DNA of 64,000 nt, from the NCBI RefSeq assembly GCF_010728925.1, contig NZ_AP022608.1, positions 4,030,001 to 4,094,000 of the forward strand, in the 5' to 3' direction. The number at the start of each line of letters is the position of its first letter. Position 1 is the first letter of the stretch. This document shows, in pieces, positions 14,015 through 23,103 of the stretch. The DNA comes from Mycolicibacterium gadium (lineage in GTDB: Bacteria; Actinomycetota; Actinomycetes; Mycobacteriales; Mycobacteriaceae). Both the position numbers and the translations under genes were made by a program. The notes beneath the pieces were generated by a model. That model did not search any database. It was given only the letters and a program-made list of their open reading frames with translations, and had not been told where the DNA came from.

Positions 14015-14839
14015 ATGGGCGACACTTACGAATCCGTCACCGTCGACATCAAGGACCACGTCGCACAGGTGACGCTGGTCGGTCCCGGCAAGGGCAACGC
14101 CATGGGGCCGGCCTTCTGGGCCGAGATGCCCGAGGTGTTCGCCGAGCTCGACGCTGACCGCGATGTGCGCGCGATCGTGCTGACGGGTTCAGGCAAGAAC
14201 TTCAGCTACGGGCTCGACCTGATGGCGATGGGCGGCACGCTGTCCGGCGTCATGTCCGACGGGGCGACGGCTCGTCCGCGCGCGGAACTGCACGCCACGA
14301 TCCTGCGTATGCAGGGCGCCATCAACGCCGTCGCCGACTGCCGCACCCCGACCATCGCATCGGTGCACGGCTGGTGCATCGGCGGGGGCGTCGACCTGAT
14401 CTCGGCCGTCGACATGCGCTATGCGAGCGCCGACGCCAAGTTCTCGGTGCGCGAGGTCAAGATCGCGATCGTCGCCGACGTGGGCAGCCTGGCTCGCCTT
14501 CCGCTGATCCTGTCCGACGGGCACCTGCGCGAGCTGGCGCTCACGGGCAAGGACATCGACGCCGCGCGTGCCGAGAAGATCGGACTCGTCAACGACGTCT
14601 ATGAGGACGCCGAGGCCTCGCTGGCCGCCGCGCATGCGACCGCCGCCGAGATCGCCGCGAATCCGCCGCTGGTCGTCAGTGGTGTCAAGGACGTGCTCGA
14701 TCAGCAGCGCATCGCCAGGGTGTCGGAAAGCCTGCGCTATGTCGCGGTGTGGAATTCGGCGTTTCTGCCGTCGAAGGATTTGGGCGAAGGGATCACGGCG
14801 ACGTTCGAGAAGCGGCCGCCCAACTTCACCGGGGAATAG
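14015..14839 (+). CDS. echA21: Enoyl-CoA hydratase/isomerase family protein
   Basis: 274 aa. Crotonase fold: VAQVTLVGPGKGNAM, AIVLTGSGKNFSYGLDLMAM (oxyanion-hole loop), TIASVHGWCIGGGVDLISAVDMRYAS (the second oxyanion loop with the conserved GGG), then FSVREVKIAIVADVGSLARLP. The Asp at the end of that loop (VADVGS) fits the dienoyl-CoA isomerase-like subgroup better than a classic Glu/Glu hydratase. The neighbourhood matches Rv3774 (EchA21). Fatty acid or branched-chain CoA metabolism is likely. Confidence 0.85.
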   Translation: MGDTYESVTVDIKDHVAQVTLVGPGKGNAMGPAFWAEMPEVFAELDADRDVRAIVLTGSGKNFSYGLDLMAMGGTLSGVMSDGATARPRAELHATILRMQGAINAVADCRTPTIASVHGWCIGGGVDLISAVDMRYASADAKFSVREVKIAIVADVGSLARLPLILSDGHLRELALTGKDIDAARAEKIGLVNDVYEDAEASLAAAHATAAEIAANPPLVVSGVKDVLDQQRIARVSESLRYVAVWNSAFLPSKDLGEGITATFEKRPPNFTGE

Positions 14840-15734
14840 GGGTCCAGCCGAACTCGGCCTTCGCCTTTGCATTCGACAGCGGCAGCCACGTCGTGCCGAA
14901 TGCCGTTGCCGGATACGACGCGACGAGACCCACCAGTTTGTGCGAGATCGGCAGCGGCCGCGGTCGGCCCAGTTTCGCTGACAACTCCCGCACGTAATCA
15001 CCGAACGACTGCGGCCGGTCGTCGACGATGTTGTAGACCTCACCGCCGCGGCCCTTCGTCACGGCGTCTGCCGTGATCTTCGCGACATCATCGATGTGTA
15101 TCCACGAGACGACGCCATCACCCGTCATCGCCGGCATCACCCACCACTTGGCCAGCTTGACGAATAGCTCGTCGTGCGGCACATCTGGCCCGTAAAAGAT
15201 GCCGTAGCGCAACACAATTCCCTCGGTGTCGCTGTGCTCGCCGGAGGTCAGCACCGCCTGCTCCATACCGCGCAGCGCGGCCAGCATGGCGTCGCCACCC
15301 GGCGGTGGCGGACCCGGATAGAGGTCGGTTTCGTCCACCGCGGGAGGTCCGGAACGCGGATAGCCGTACGCGAAAACCACCGACTCCGCGACGACGCGAC
15401 GTACGCCTGCCCGCTGCGCGGCTCGCACGAGGTTCGGCGCGCCGACACCCCAGAGTTCCCGTGCGGGTTCGAAATCCTTGGGGCGCTTGGGACCCCACTT
15501 CGGCAGGGTGGTCAGCAGCGAGATCACCACCTCGGGCCCGACGTCGGCGACGACTTTGTCGATTTCGTCGGCATCGAGCACGTCGGCCACCACTGGCTTG
15601 GCGCCCGTCGCTGCGATCTGTGACGTCTTCGACGACGTCCGGGTCACACCGATCACCTCGAACCCGCGAGAGTTCAACTCCCGCAACAACGGAAGGCCGG
15701 GCACGCTCGTCGCACCGGCAACCAGTACCCGCAT
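14826..15734 (-). CDS. NAD-dependent epimerase/dehydratase family protein
   Basis: 302 aa. Extended SDR fold: MRVLVAGATSVPGLPLLREL (nucleotide loop), VVADVLDADEIDKVV, VVISLLTTLPKWG and GDGVVSWIHIDDVAKITADAV. The YxxxK pair is not obvious, so catalytic activity is uncertain. Its start overlaps the stop of the upstream membrane protein by one base, so the two form an operon. It converges with echA21 and overlaps it by 14 bases. Substrate is unknown. Confidence 0.8.
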   Translation of the reverse strand: MRVLVAGATSVPGLPLLRELNSRGFEVIGVTRTSSKTSQIAATGAKPVVADVLDADEIDKVVADVGPEVVISLLTTLPKWGPKRPKDFEPARELWGVGAPNLVRAAQRAGVRRVVAESVVFAYGYPRSGPPAVDETDLYPGPPPPGGDAMLAALRGMEQAVLTSGEHSDTEGIVLRYGIFYGPDVPHDELFVKLAKWWVMPAMTGDGVVSWIHIDDVAKITADAVTKGRGGEVYNIVDDRPQSFGDYVRELSAKLGRPRPLPISHKLVGLVASYPATAFGTTWLPLSNAKAKAEFGWTPIPR

Positions 15735-16147
15735 CAGCGCACGCCCTTCTCCGTGGCGATGGCGGCGCGCAACGCAATGGCGAGTATCACCGTCGTGAAC
15801 ACCAGGCCCCCCGCTTCCAGCCAGCCGATCAGGTCACCGGCGCCGTGGTGGGGGTCGATGATGTGGCTCAGTGAGTGCAGCGCCCAGTGCAGCGTCGCGA
15901 AGGCCAGGGCCGGTACCCGCCACGACACCCGTCGCACCGCGGCGAGCAGCAGCAGGCCCTGCGGGATCTCGAACGTCGCGTTGTCGAAGATGAAGTGATC
16001 GTTGCGCACGCCGAAGTTGCCGAGGGTGTCGAAGAACGTACCCGGGAAGAACAGCATGAACAGCCCGATACCCAGGGCATAGGTACCGAAGACGATCAGC
16101 GTCACCTCGACGAAGCCGCCTCTTGTGCGGGTGGGAGTCGTCGTCAT
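15734..16147 (-). CDS. Small four-helix membrane protein
   Basis: 137 aa with hydrophobic stretches near residues 14-36, 60-76, 80-95 and 107-128, and a histidine-rich loop (LHWALHSLSHIIDPHHG). The family is not recognised. It starts directly after a leaderless-type -10 element and is divergent from a MocR-type regulator. The epimerase gene follows with a one-base overlap. Redox or small-molecule handling is possible but unproven. Confidence 0.75.
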   Translation of the reverse strand: MTTTPTRTRGGFVEVTLIVFGTYALGIGLFMLFFPGTFFDTLGNFGVRNDHFIFDNATFEIPQGLLLLAAVRRVSWRVPALAFATLHWALHSLSHIIDPHHGAGDLIGWLEAGGLVFTTVILAIALRAAIATEKGVR

Positions 16148-16153
16148 ACCGTC

Positions 16154-16159
16154 ACGCTA
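16154..16159 (-). promoter_or_regulatory. Leaderless-type -10 element (TAGCGT) for the membrane protein operon
   Basis: Read on the minus strand, TAGCGT fits the mycobacterial TANNNT -10 consensus and is followed by six bases and then the ATG at 16147. This places the start codon at +1. An equivalent element precedes the gene at 28243, also divergent from a MocR gene. Confidence 0.5.
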
Positions 16160-16193
16160 ATACGAGACTGGCCTCAAGATGGGTGCCACTTTG

Positions 16194-17576
16194 ATGACTA
16201 CTTCGGGTACCACTTCCGGTCCGGAGCTGCTGGTCGAACTCGACAGGACGGCGCCGGCGTCACTGCATCACCAGCTCGCCAACGGACTGCGCGACGCGAT
16301 CCGTACGGGCCGCCTGGCACCGCACACCCGGCTGCCGTCGAGCCGCGTGCTCGCTGCCGACCTCAACGTGTCGCGTCGGCTAGTCGTGGATGCCTACAGC
16401 CAACTGGTCGCGGAGGGCTTCCTGCTCAGCACGCGCGGTTCGGGAACACGCGTCGCCACGGTCGATGTGGCGACCGCCCCAACGTACAGATCCGCGGAAC
16501 CGCCGCGCTTCGACGTCGACTTCTTTCCCGGATCGCCTGACCTGTCCAGCTTTCCACGGCAGGCGTGGCTGCGGGCGCTGAGGCAAGGGCTGGCCGGTCT
16601 CGAGTCCGACGCTTTCGGCTACGTCACACCCCAGGGTCTGCTCGAGACACGCGTCGCGATCGCGGACTATCTGCGTCGCACCCGCGGGGTGCTGGCCGAT
16701 CCGCAACACATCGTCATCTCCTCCGGCGTGACACAGGCCATCGCGCTACTGGGCCAAACGTTGCGGACCACGCCGCTGGCGATGGAGGATCCCGGATTCT
16801 GGCAACACCGAAAGATACTGCAGCACAACGGTGTGGAGCCTATTCCTGTACCCGTCGATGACGAGGGGATCGATGTCGATGCCCTCGCGAGCAGCGGTGC
16901 GGAAGCGGTGCTGACCACCCCGGCGCACCAGTCACCGACCGGCGTCGTGCTATCGGCACCGCGGCGCACCGCGCTGATGGAGTGGGCCCGCGCCGGTCAC
17001 CTGGTCATCGAGGACGACTACGACGCCGAATACCGTTACGACCGTGCGCCTGTCGGGTCATTACAGGGCATGGCGCCCGATCGCGTGGTGTACGTGGGTT
17101 CGACGAGTAAGACGCTGGCTCCCGGCCTGCGCATCGGGTGGATGGTGTTGCCCCCGCACCTCGCCAAGGCGGTCATCTCGTCGAAATGGCTTGCCGACAC
17201 CGGAGGTTCGGTGATGGATCAGGTGGCCTTCGCCCAGTTCCTGACATCGGGTGAGTACGACCGTCATCTGCGGCAGATGCGCAAGCGGTATCAGACCCGC
17301 CGGGCAGCGCTGCTGGACGCGCTAGCACGGCACCTGCCCGACGCTACGGTGCTGGGTGCCGCGGCCGGCGTCCATCTCACCGTACGGTTTCCCGACACAT
17401 TTCCCCTCGACACCCTGGTCGCGCACGCCAAGAAGGTCCGCGTCAGGGTCGAGCCGGTGGCCCGGTGTTACGCCGAACCCGACACGGCGCCACCGGGATT
17501 GCTGCTCGGCTACGCCAATCTCACAGAGTCGCAAATCGAACGGGGCGTGCGGGAATTGGCTCGGGCGCTTCGTTAG
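16194..17576 (+). CDS. MocR/GabR-type regulator (GntR HTH fused to aminotransferase domain), copy 1
   Basis: 460 aa from the ATG at 16194; an ATG at 16179 is possible. The N-terminal GntR winged helix runs from LHHQLANGLRDAIRTG through RLPSSRVLAADLNVSRRLV to GFLLSTRGSGTRVA. A fold-type I aminotransferase domain follows, with VLTTPAHQSPTG, IEDDYDAEYRYD and the PLP lysine in VYVGSTSKTLAPGLRIGW. MocR proteins sense PLP or amine substrates and usually control the divergent gene, here the membrane protein/epimerase operon. It is one of two such regulators in the window. Confidence 0.9.
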   Translation: MTTSGTTSGPELLVELDRTAPASLHHQLANGLRDAIRTGRLAPHTRLPSSRVLAADLNVSRRLVVDAYSQLVAEGFLLSTRGSGTRVATVDVATAPTYRSAEPPRFDVDFFPGSPDLSSFPRQAWLRALRQGLAGLESDAFGYVTPQGLLETRVAIADYLRRTRGVLADPQHIVISSGVTQAIALLGQTLRTTPLAMEDPGFWQHRKILQHNGVEPIPVPVDDEGIDVDALASSGAEAVLTTPAHQSPTGVVLSAPRRTALMEWARAGHLVIEDDYDAEYRYDRAPVGSLQGMAPDRVVYVGSTSKTLAPGLRIGWMVLPPHLAKAVISSKWLADTGGSVMDQVAFAQFLTSGEYDRHLRQMRKRYQTRRAALLDALARHLPDATVLGAAAGVHLTVRFPDTFPLDTLVAHAKKVRVRVEPVARCYAEPDTAPPGLLLGYANLTESQIERGVRELARALR

Positions 17577-17905
17577 CTGCCGCCACCGCCACATCCCCCG
17601 CCACCGCCGCAGCCGCCTCCGCCACATCCGGCACCGCCACAACCGCCGTTGTCGGAGCCACCGGTGCCGACATAGCCGATTCCGGCGGCGCCGGCCGACC
17701 CAGCCGCCCACATATTGCGGCGCTGCCTGGCTTTCATCGCCTTACGGTTACGCGGGCTGTGCAGTTCCATATAACTTCGGCGATATTTTTCCTCGGCCGA
17801 ACCGCGCTGGCTGATGCGGCTACTCCACATCAGCCAACCCACCACCACCACACATGACAAGGCCAGCAACGAGATTCCGATCACGGCCCCCACCGTTGCG
17901 CTCAT
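17573..17905 (-). CDS. Membrane-anchored small protein with Gly/Cys-rich tail
   Basis: 110 aa. One N-terminal transmembrane helix (VGAVIGISLLALSCVVVVGW) is followed by a basic region and a C-terminal tail of GGCGG-type repeats (GGCGGAGCGGGGCGGGGGCG, four Cys in the final 29 residues). The tail resembles TIGR04222-type and other low-complexity Gly-Cys tails. Function is unknown. It overlaps the MocR stop tail-to-tail by four bases. Confidence 0.7.
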   Translation of the reverse strand: MSATVGAVIGISLLALSCVVVVGWLMWSSRISQRGSAEEKYRRSYMELHSPRNRKAMKARQRRNMWAAGSAGAAGIGYVGTGGSDNGGCGGAGCGGGGCGGGGGCGGGGS

Positions 17906-17962
17906 GGACGAAGATTACTGCCGTGGTCGGCGCTCGCCCAGTGTGGAATCGCTGTGGGGTTG

Positions 17963-18511
17963 TTAAGGTTTCGACTCGACTCGGTAGCGCAGATTCGTAA
18001 CTCGCGACGTGTGCGCAACGCTTAGCTGAGCTAGGCGCACCAGGTGGCCGCCCGGATGGTCGAAGAGGCGGGTGCCATCGCCGATGAATACGGGCAGCAC
18101 GCTCACCACGACCTCGTCCAGCACACCGGCCACCAGGCATTGGGCAGCCACGTCAGCTCCCAGAATGTTGACGTATTTGTCTCCCGCCGCGGAGCCGGAT
18201 TCTTTGATGGCCGTACCTATGTCGGCGACGAACGTCACGCCCGGTGGAGACACGGCCGGTGGACGGTGCGTCACCACATACTGCGGACCGTCCCATCCGC
18301 CGCCGAACGCCTCACCCTCGCCCTCGGTGCCCTTCATCGGGTCGTCGCCGGAGAACGTTCGATTGCCGACCAGGAGTGCACCGGTCTGCGTGATCAATTC
18401 CTCGACAACGGGGTTGGGGCCGACATAGGCCGCCATCCACGACATGTCGCCGCCGGGACCGGCGATGAAACCGTCGAGCGACATTGCCGCCGAATACATG
18501 AAGGTCGCCAT
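17963..18511 (-). CDS. Dihydrofolate reductase-like (RibD C-terminal domain) protein
   Basis: 182 aa from the ATG at 18511. The RibD_C fold is visible: MATFMYSAAMSLDGFIAGPGGDMSW, ALLVGNRTFSG, YVVTHRPP, YVNILGADVAAQCLVAGVLDEVVVSVLPVFIGDG. Such stand-alone proteins are annotated as dihydrofolate reductase family and bind NADPH. Their substrate is usually unknown. It is unlikely to be the housekeeping DHFR, since it lacks that enzyme's specific motifs. Confidence 0.85.
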   Translation of the reverse strand: MATFMYSAAMSLDGFIAGPGGDMSWMAAYVGPNPVVEELITQTGALLVGNRTFSGDDPMKGTEGEGEAFGGGWDGPQYVVTHRPPAVSPPGVTFVADIGTAIKESGSAAGDKYVNILGADVAAQCLVAGVLDEVVVSVLPVFIGDGTRLFDHPGGHLVRLAQLSVAHTSRVTNLRYRVESKP

Positions 18512-18555
18512 ACGGATTCTGACCAGCATGCGGGCCGAAAGTCATCGCGGCCAGA

Positions 18556-18645
18556 TGGCGGTGGCGGAGGGATTTGAACCCCCGGACGGTTTTAGCCGTC
18601 TCTCGCTTTCAAGGCGAGTGCATTAGGCCGCTCTGCCACGCCACC
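18556..18645 (-). tRNA. tRNA-Ser (anticodon TGA), CCA encoded
   Basis: Acceptor GGTGGCG/CGCCACC, anticodon stem CTCGC/GCGAG with loop CTTGAAA (anticodon TGA), long variable arm (GACGGCTAAAACCGTC), T-loop TTCAAAT, discriminator G and CCA. Confidence 0.95.
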
Positions 18646-18676
18646 GTCGACAAGCGTACTGGTGGGTGGTTACGGC

Positions 18677-19189
18677 TCAGACGCGGCCAAGCTTCGCCGG
18701 CGGCGCCGCGGTCTTGAGCGCGACGCTGATGCGCCTGCAGTTCTCCCCCATCGCCGCGATCTGCGGACGCGACAATCGGCCGAGGAAGTGCACCCGCACG
18801 CCCTCGCCGTAGGTCGCCATGGCCTCGCGTACCGCGGTCCTGCCCTCGTCGGTGATGGTGGCGAGCACGCCGCGACCGTCCTCGGGACTCGCACCGCGCC
18901 GCACCAGACCCTGCAATTCCAGGCGGCGGATCTGCCGCGTGACGCGACTGGGCAACGACATGAGAGCGTCTGCCAGATCTCCCATCCGCGATGACCCTGT
19001 TGTCGACTTGTCCAAGATGTCGAGCAACCGCACATCGTTGAGGGTCAGTTGATGCTCGTCCAAAAGCGACCTGTTGAGGGTCGCGTACATCCGTAGCGCC
19101 GAGTCGAGGAAGTGTTGCCACGACCTCTGTTCGGCGATGTCCAGCCCAGGCATATCACTGGCTGTACGCCCCCCTATGATCCTCTCCAT
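18677..19189 (-). CDS. MarR-family transcriptional regulator
   Basis: 170 aa from the ATG at 19189 (alternative ATG at 19153). Winged HTH: LLDEHQLTLNDVRLLDIL, MGDLADALMSLPSRVTRQIRRLELQGLV (HTH) and SPEDGRGVLATITDEGRTAV (wing). It is divergent from a quinone oxidoreductase with about 80 bp between them, so it probably regulates that gene. Ligand unknown. Confidence 0.85.
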   Translation of the reverse strand: MERIIGGRTASDMPGLDIAEQRSWQHFLDSALRMYATLNRSLLDEHQLTLNDVRLLDILDKSTTGSSRMGDLADALMSLPSRVTRQIRRLELQGLVRRGASPEDGRGVLATITDEGRTAVREAMATYGEGVRVHFLGRLSRPQIAAMGENCRRISVALKTAAPPAKLGRV

Positions 19190-19268
19190 CCGGCAATGGT
19201 AAATCCCCAATGCGTTGCTGGGGCAGGAACATACAGACGCGTTCTCGCAGGCTAGTAGGCTTATTTGA

Positions 19269-20252
19269 ATGCATTCCATCGTGGTAGCCAGCAAAGGTCA
19301 GTTGACCTGGCAAGAAGTTACTGACATTGCCCCCGGCGAAGACGAGATATTGATCAAGATCAGCGCCGCGGGGGTCAACCGAGCCGACCTGTTGCAGGCC
19401 GCGGGCAAGTATCCGCCGCCACCGGGAGCCAGCGAGACCCTCGGGCTGGAGGTGTCGGGGACCATCGCCGCGCTGGGCGAAGGGGTAACCGGCTGGGACG
19501 TCGGACAGCCGGTTTGTGCCCTGCTGGCGGGCGGAGGCTACGCCGAGTACGTCGCCGTCCCCGCGCCGCAGGTAATGCCCGTGCCGGAGTCGGTGCCATT
19601 GCCGCACGCCGCCGCCCTGCCAGAGGTCGCGTGCACGGTGTGGTCGAACCTCGTGATGACCGCGGGCCTGTCGGCGGGTCAGGTCGTCCTCGTCCATGGC
19701 GGCGCCAGCGGTATCGGCACCCACGCGATTCAGGTCGGCATTGCCCTCGGATGCCGGGTTGCGGTGACGGCCGGAGCGCAGAACAAGCAGGATCTGTGCG
19801 CCGAGCTCGGCGCCGAGATCGTCATCGGATACCGCGACGAGGATTTCGTCGAACGTGTGCGCGCGGAGACCGGCGGCGCCGGCGCCGACGTGATTCTCGA
19901 CATCATGGGGGCCTCCTATCTCGACCGCAATGTCGACGCGCTCGCCCCCGACGGCCGCTTGGTGATCATCGGTATGCAGGGCGGAGTCAAAGGCGAACTG
20001 AACATCGCGAAACTCCTCGGCAAGCGTGCCGGGGTGATCGCGACCGCGCTACGGTCGCGTCCGGTGAGCGGTCCCGCCAGTAAGGGCGAGATCGTCGCCG
20101 AGGTCGTCGCCAACGTATGGCCGATGATCGCCGCCGGTGAGGTCCGTCCGATCATCGGCGCCGAGTTCGGAATCGAGCAGGCCGGTGAAGCGCACGAGTT
20201 GCTCGAGTCCGGCGATGTGTCGGGGAAAATCCTTCTGCGCGTAGCAGATTGA
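19269..20252 (+). CDS. NADPH:quinone oxidoreductase, PIG3 type (Rv3777-like)
   Basis: 327 aa. MDR superfamily without catalytic zinc: ILIKISAAGVNRADLLQAAGKYPPPPGASE is the PIG3 signature, then GLEVSGTIAALGEGV, the nucleotide motif VVLVHGGASGIGTHAIQVG and ILDIMGASYLDRNVDAL. It reduces quinones by NADPH and may counter electrophile stress. It is next to a divergent MarR gene and, by neighbourhood, corresponds to Rv3777. Confidence 0.88.
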   Translation: MHSIVVASKGQLTWQEVTDIAPGEDEILIKISAAGVNRADLLQAAGKYPPPPGASETLGLEVSGTIAALGEGVTGWDVGQPVCALLAGGGYAEYVAVPAPQVMPVPESVPLPHAAALPEVACTVWSNLVMTAGLSAGQVVLVHGGASGIGTHAIQVGIALGCRVAVTAGAQNKQDLCAELGAEIVIGYRDEDFVERVRAETGGAGADVILDIMGASYLDRNVDALAPDGRLVIIGMQGGVKGELNIAKLLGKRAGVIATALRSRPVSGPASKGEIVAEVVANVWPMIAAGEVRPIIGAEFGIEQAGEAHELLESGDVSGKILLRVAD

Positions 20253-20264
20253 CGTTGGCTAGGG

Positions 20265-21461
20265 TCAGCCCAGCGATGCCAGAGCGCGAACGAGCTGGTC
20301 CACTTCGGCGGTCGTCGTGTAATGGGCCAGGCCGATGGTGACGGCACCGCCGATGTCGTTGACGCCGATCACGTCGAGCACCCGCGAGCCCGCGTTCGCG
20401 ATGGCCAGGATGCCGTTGTCGGCCAGCCGCTGCACCACCCGCTCTGCCGGCACGTCGCTGACCGCGAAACTGAGGACAGGGATCCGCATTTCGGGCCGCC
20501 CGATCACCATGACCGCGGACAGCGACCGCAACGACATTTGCAGGTAGTCGAACAGCCGGCTCATGTAGGACGACGCCGATTGCATTGACGTAGCTAGTCT
20601 TTCACGACGGGTGCCCTGCGCCGACTCGTCGAGGGACGCCAGGTATTCGACGCTGGCGACGACGCCGGCGAGCAGGCCGAACTGATGCGACCCGACCTCC
20701 AGCCGGGCCGGGCCACGGGCATACGGGTTCAGCGAGACCGAGGCGAACGAATCGATGATCGACGGGTCGCGGAACACCAGCGCCCCGATCGGGGGGCCAC
20801 CCCAGGCGAGGGCGTTCACGGCGACCACGTCCGCATCGATCTCGTCGATGTCGATCAGGCGGTAGGGCGCGGCGGCGGAGTGGTCAACCACCACCAGGCC
20901 GCCGTTGTCGTGCACCAGTTTGGTGACCGGCCGCAAGTCGGTGACGGTGCCCAACGTCGACGAGGCCGACGTGATGGCGACCAGCCGGGTGGGCGCCGTG
21001 ATGAGGCCCTCCCATTGCCAGCTCGGCAGTTCGCCGGTCTCGATGTCGACCTCGCCCCACTTGACCTTGGCGCCATAGCGATTGGCGGCTCGCAGCCACG
21101 GGGCGATGTTGGCTTCGTCATCCAGCCGGGTGACCACCATCTCGTAACCGAGACCGACGCGAGCGGCGGAGGCGTCAGCCAGATTGGTGAGCAGCACGGC
21201 ACGGTCCGAGCCGAGCACCACACCCTCGGGCTTCGCGCCGACGAGATCGGCCACCGCCTGGCGGGCCGCTGTGAGCACCGCGGCACTGCGTTGCGCCGAC
21301 GGATGTGGTCCGGTCGACGTCGGCATCGAACCCCGGAAGGCGGTGGATACAGCCCTTGCGACGGCATCGGGAAGCAGCATGCCGTGCTGCGCGTCGAAGT
21401 GCACCCAACCGTCGCCCAGAGACGGGTGCAGTCCACGCACCCGGGCGACGTCGTATGCCAT
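20265..21461 (-). CDS. Cysteine desulfurase-like (class V aminotransferase fold) protein, Rv3778c-like
   Basis: 398 aa from the ATG at 21461. It has the class V fold: [32 protein letters not shown] and [43 protein letters not shown]. At the place where NifS/SufS have the PLP Schiff-base lysine (normally S-x-H-K), this protein has NALAWGG with no Lys. It may therefore not be a standard desulfurase. By neighbourhood it matches Rv3778c. Confidence 0.8.
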   Translation of the reverse strand: MAYDVARVRGLHPSLGDGWVHFDAQHGMLLPDAVARAVSTAFRGSMPTSTGPHPSAQRSAAVLTAARQAVADLVGAKPEGVVLGSDRAVLLTNLADASAARVGLGYEMVVTRLDDEANIAPWLRAANRYGAKVKWGEVDIETGELPSWQWEGLITAPTRLVAITSASSTLGTVTDLRPVTKLVHDNGGLVVVDHSAAAPYRLIDIDEIDADVVAVNALAWGGPPIGALVFRDPSIIDSFASVSLNPYARGPARLEVGSHQFGLLAGVVASVEYLASLDESAQGTRRERLATSMQSASSYMSRLFDYLQMSLRSLSAVMVIGRPEMRIPVLSFAVSDVPAERVVQRLADNGILAIANAGSRVLDVIGVNDIGGAVTIGLAHYTTTAEVDQLVRALASLG

Positions 21462-21775
21462 GCCAGCCCACCTTAAGCGTCCTTGAATTGCACTACCGGA
21501 CACGATCTCGCACGATGCCCGGCTTAACCACCCGTTGCTACCCAGCCGGGCCCGAAACGGGTCACCTGGCGAGCCATACTAGTGCAGCGGCCTCCGGGTT
21601 CGGAGTGCTCATAGCACTTTCGTGACTGAGGGCGCGGAAGCACGGAATGAATCCATTCACAGGGCCCAGACTGCGGGTTCGCCAAGACTGACGGGCTAGT
21701 GTCGCTACGTACGTCATATCGCAGCGCGAAGTGGGCCCCCGCCCGAAGGGCACGGGACAGATGGACGAGAGGAAC
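21462..21775. other. Intergenic region between divergent genes
   Basis: 314 bp between the desulfurase-like gene and bpa. It must hold promoters for both. In M. tuberculosis a large membrane protein gene (Rv3779) sits here, by recall, but no such gene is present. No clear repeat or RNA was found. Confidence 0.5.
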
Positions 21776-22276
21776 ATGACAGCCAACAACGACGACGACG
21801 GCATCGAGATCATCGGCGGGGAGCCGCGCGAAGGCGCGCAGGACGATGACGGAAAGTCGCTGACCGACCTGGTCGAGCAGCCCGCGAAGGTGATGCGGAT
21901 CGGCACGATGATCAAGCAGCTGCTGGAGGAGGTGCGTGCGGCACCGCTGGACGACGCGAGCCGCAACCGGCTGCGCGAGATCCACCGGACCAGCATCGCC
22001 GAGCTCGAGGAAGGCCTGGCGCCCGAGCTGCGGGATGAGCTCGAGCGCCTGACGCTCCCGTTCACCGAGGACGGGGTCCCGTCCGACGCCGAGCTGCGCA
22101 TCGCGCAGGCACAGTTGGTGGGCTGGCTGGAAGGGCTGTTCCACGGTATCCAGACGGCGCTGTTCGCCCAGCAGATGGCGGCGCGCCAGCAGCTGGAGCA
22201 GATGCGGGGCCAGGGTGCGCTGCCACCGGGGATGGCCGGACCGCGCGGCGGCGCCGGGACCGGCCAGTACCTCTAG
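21776..22276 (+). CDS. bpa: Bacterial proteasome activator
   Basis: 166 aa from the ATG at 21776; an in-frame ATG at 21761 is equally possible. It contains the Bpa/DUF2587 core LTDLVEQPAKVMRIGTMIKQLLEEVRAAPLD and LVGWLEGLFHGIQTALFAQQMAARQQLEQM, and ends GTGQYL, the C-terminal GQYL tail that docks on the 20S proteasome. Bpa forms ATP-independent rings that feed unfolded substrates such as HspR to the proteasome (family knowledge). It precedes wzt on the same strand by 11 bp. Confidence 0.93.
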   Translation: MTANNDDDGIEIIGGEPREGAQDDDGKSLTDLVEQPAKVMRIGTMIKQLLEEVRAAPLDDASRNRLREIHRTSIAELEEGLAPELRDELERLTLPFTEDGVPSDAELRIAQAQLVGWLEGLFHGIQTALFAQQMAARQQLEQMRGQGALPPGMAGPRGGAGTGQYL

Positions 22277-22287
22277 GAGCCCGGCAC

Positions 22288-23103
22288 GTGGCCCCACACA
22301 TCTCGACGCGCAACGCCTGGGTGGAGTTCCCGATCTTCGACGCCAAGTCGCGCTCGTTGAAGAAGGCGTTCCTCGGGAAGGCCGGAGGCGCGATCGGCCG
22401 CAACGAATCCAACGTCGTCGTCATCGAGGCACTGCGCGACATCACGATGTCGCTGGAACTCGGCGATCGCGTCGGGCTCGTCGGACACAACGGCGCGGGG
22501 AAGTCGACGCTGCTGCGGCTGCTGTCCGGCATCTATGAACCCACCCGCGGCGTCGCAACGGTGACCGGCCGCGTGGCGCCCGTGTTCGATCTCGGGGTCG
22601 GGATGGATCCCGAGATCACCGGCTTCGAGAACATCATCATCCGCGGACTGTTCCTCGGGCAGACGCGTAAGCAGATGTTGGCCAAGGTCGACGAGATCGC
22701 GGAGTTCACCGAGCTGGGCGACTACCTTTCCATGCCGTTGCGGACGTACTCGACCGGTATGCGGGTACGCCTGGCGATGGGTGTGGTGACAAGCATCGAC
22801 CCCGAGATCCTCTTGCTCGACGAGGGCATCGGAGCGGTGGACGCCGACTTTTTGAAAAAGGCGCAGTCGCGGCTGCAGAGCCTTGTCGAGCGCTCCGGCA
22901 TCCTGGTATTCGCCAGCCACTCCAACGAATTCCTGGCCCGGCTGTGCAAGACCGCGATGTGGATCGACCACGGCACCATCAAGATGACCGGCGGGATCGA
23001 GGAGGTCGTGCGCGCGTACGAAGGCGACGACGCCGCCCGTCATGTCCGCGAAGTCCTCGACGAACACCGCTCGGATTGGCCGGCTACGGTCCCCGATGAG
23101 TGA
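22288..23103 (+). CDS. wzt: ABC transporter ATP-binding protein for galactan export
   Basis: 271 aa, GTG start. Walker A is GLVGHNGAGKSTLL, signature YSTGMRVRLAMG and Walker B EILLLDEGIGAVD, followed by the switch His in ASHSNEF. It belongs to the polysaccharide-exporting Wzt group and pairs with Wzm (23995-24825). It corresponds to Rv3781 and is thought to flip lipid-linked galactan across the membrane. Its stop overlaps glfT1 by 8 bases. Confidence 0.92.
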   Translation: MAPHISTRNAWVEFPIFDAKSRSLKKAFLGKAGGAIGRNESNVVVIEALRDITMSLELGDRVGLVGHNGAGKSTLLRLLSGIYEPTRGVATVTGRVAPVFDLGVGMDPEITGFENIIIRGLFLGQTRKQMLAKVDEIAEFTELGDYLSMPLRTYSTGMRVRLAMGVVTSIDPEILLLDEGIGAVDADFLKKAQSRLQSLVERSGILVFASHSNEFLARLCKTAMWIDHGTIKMTGGIEEVVRAYEGDDAARHVREVLDEHRSDWPATVPDE

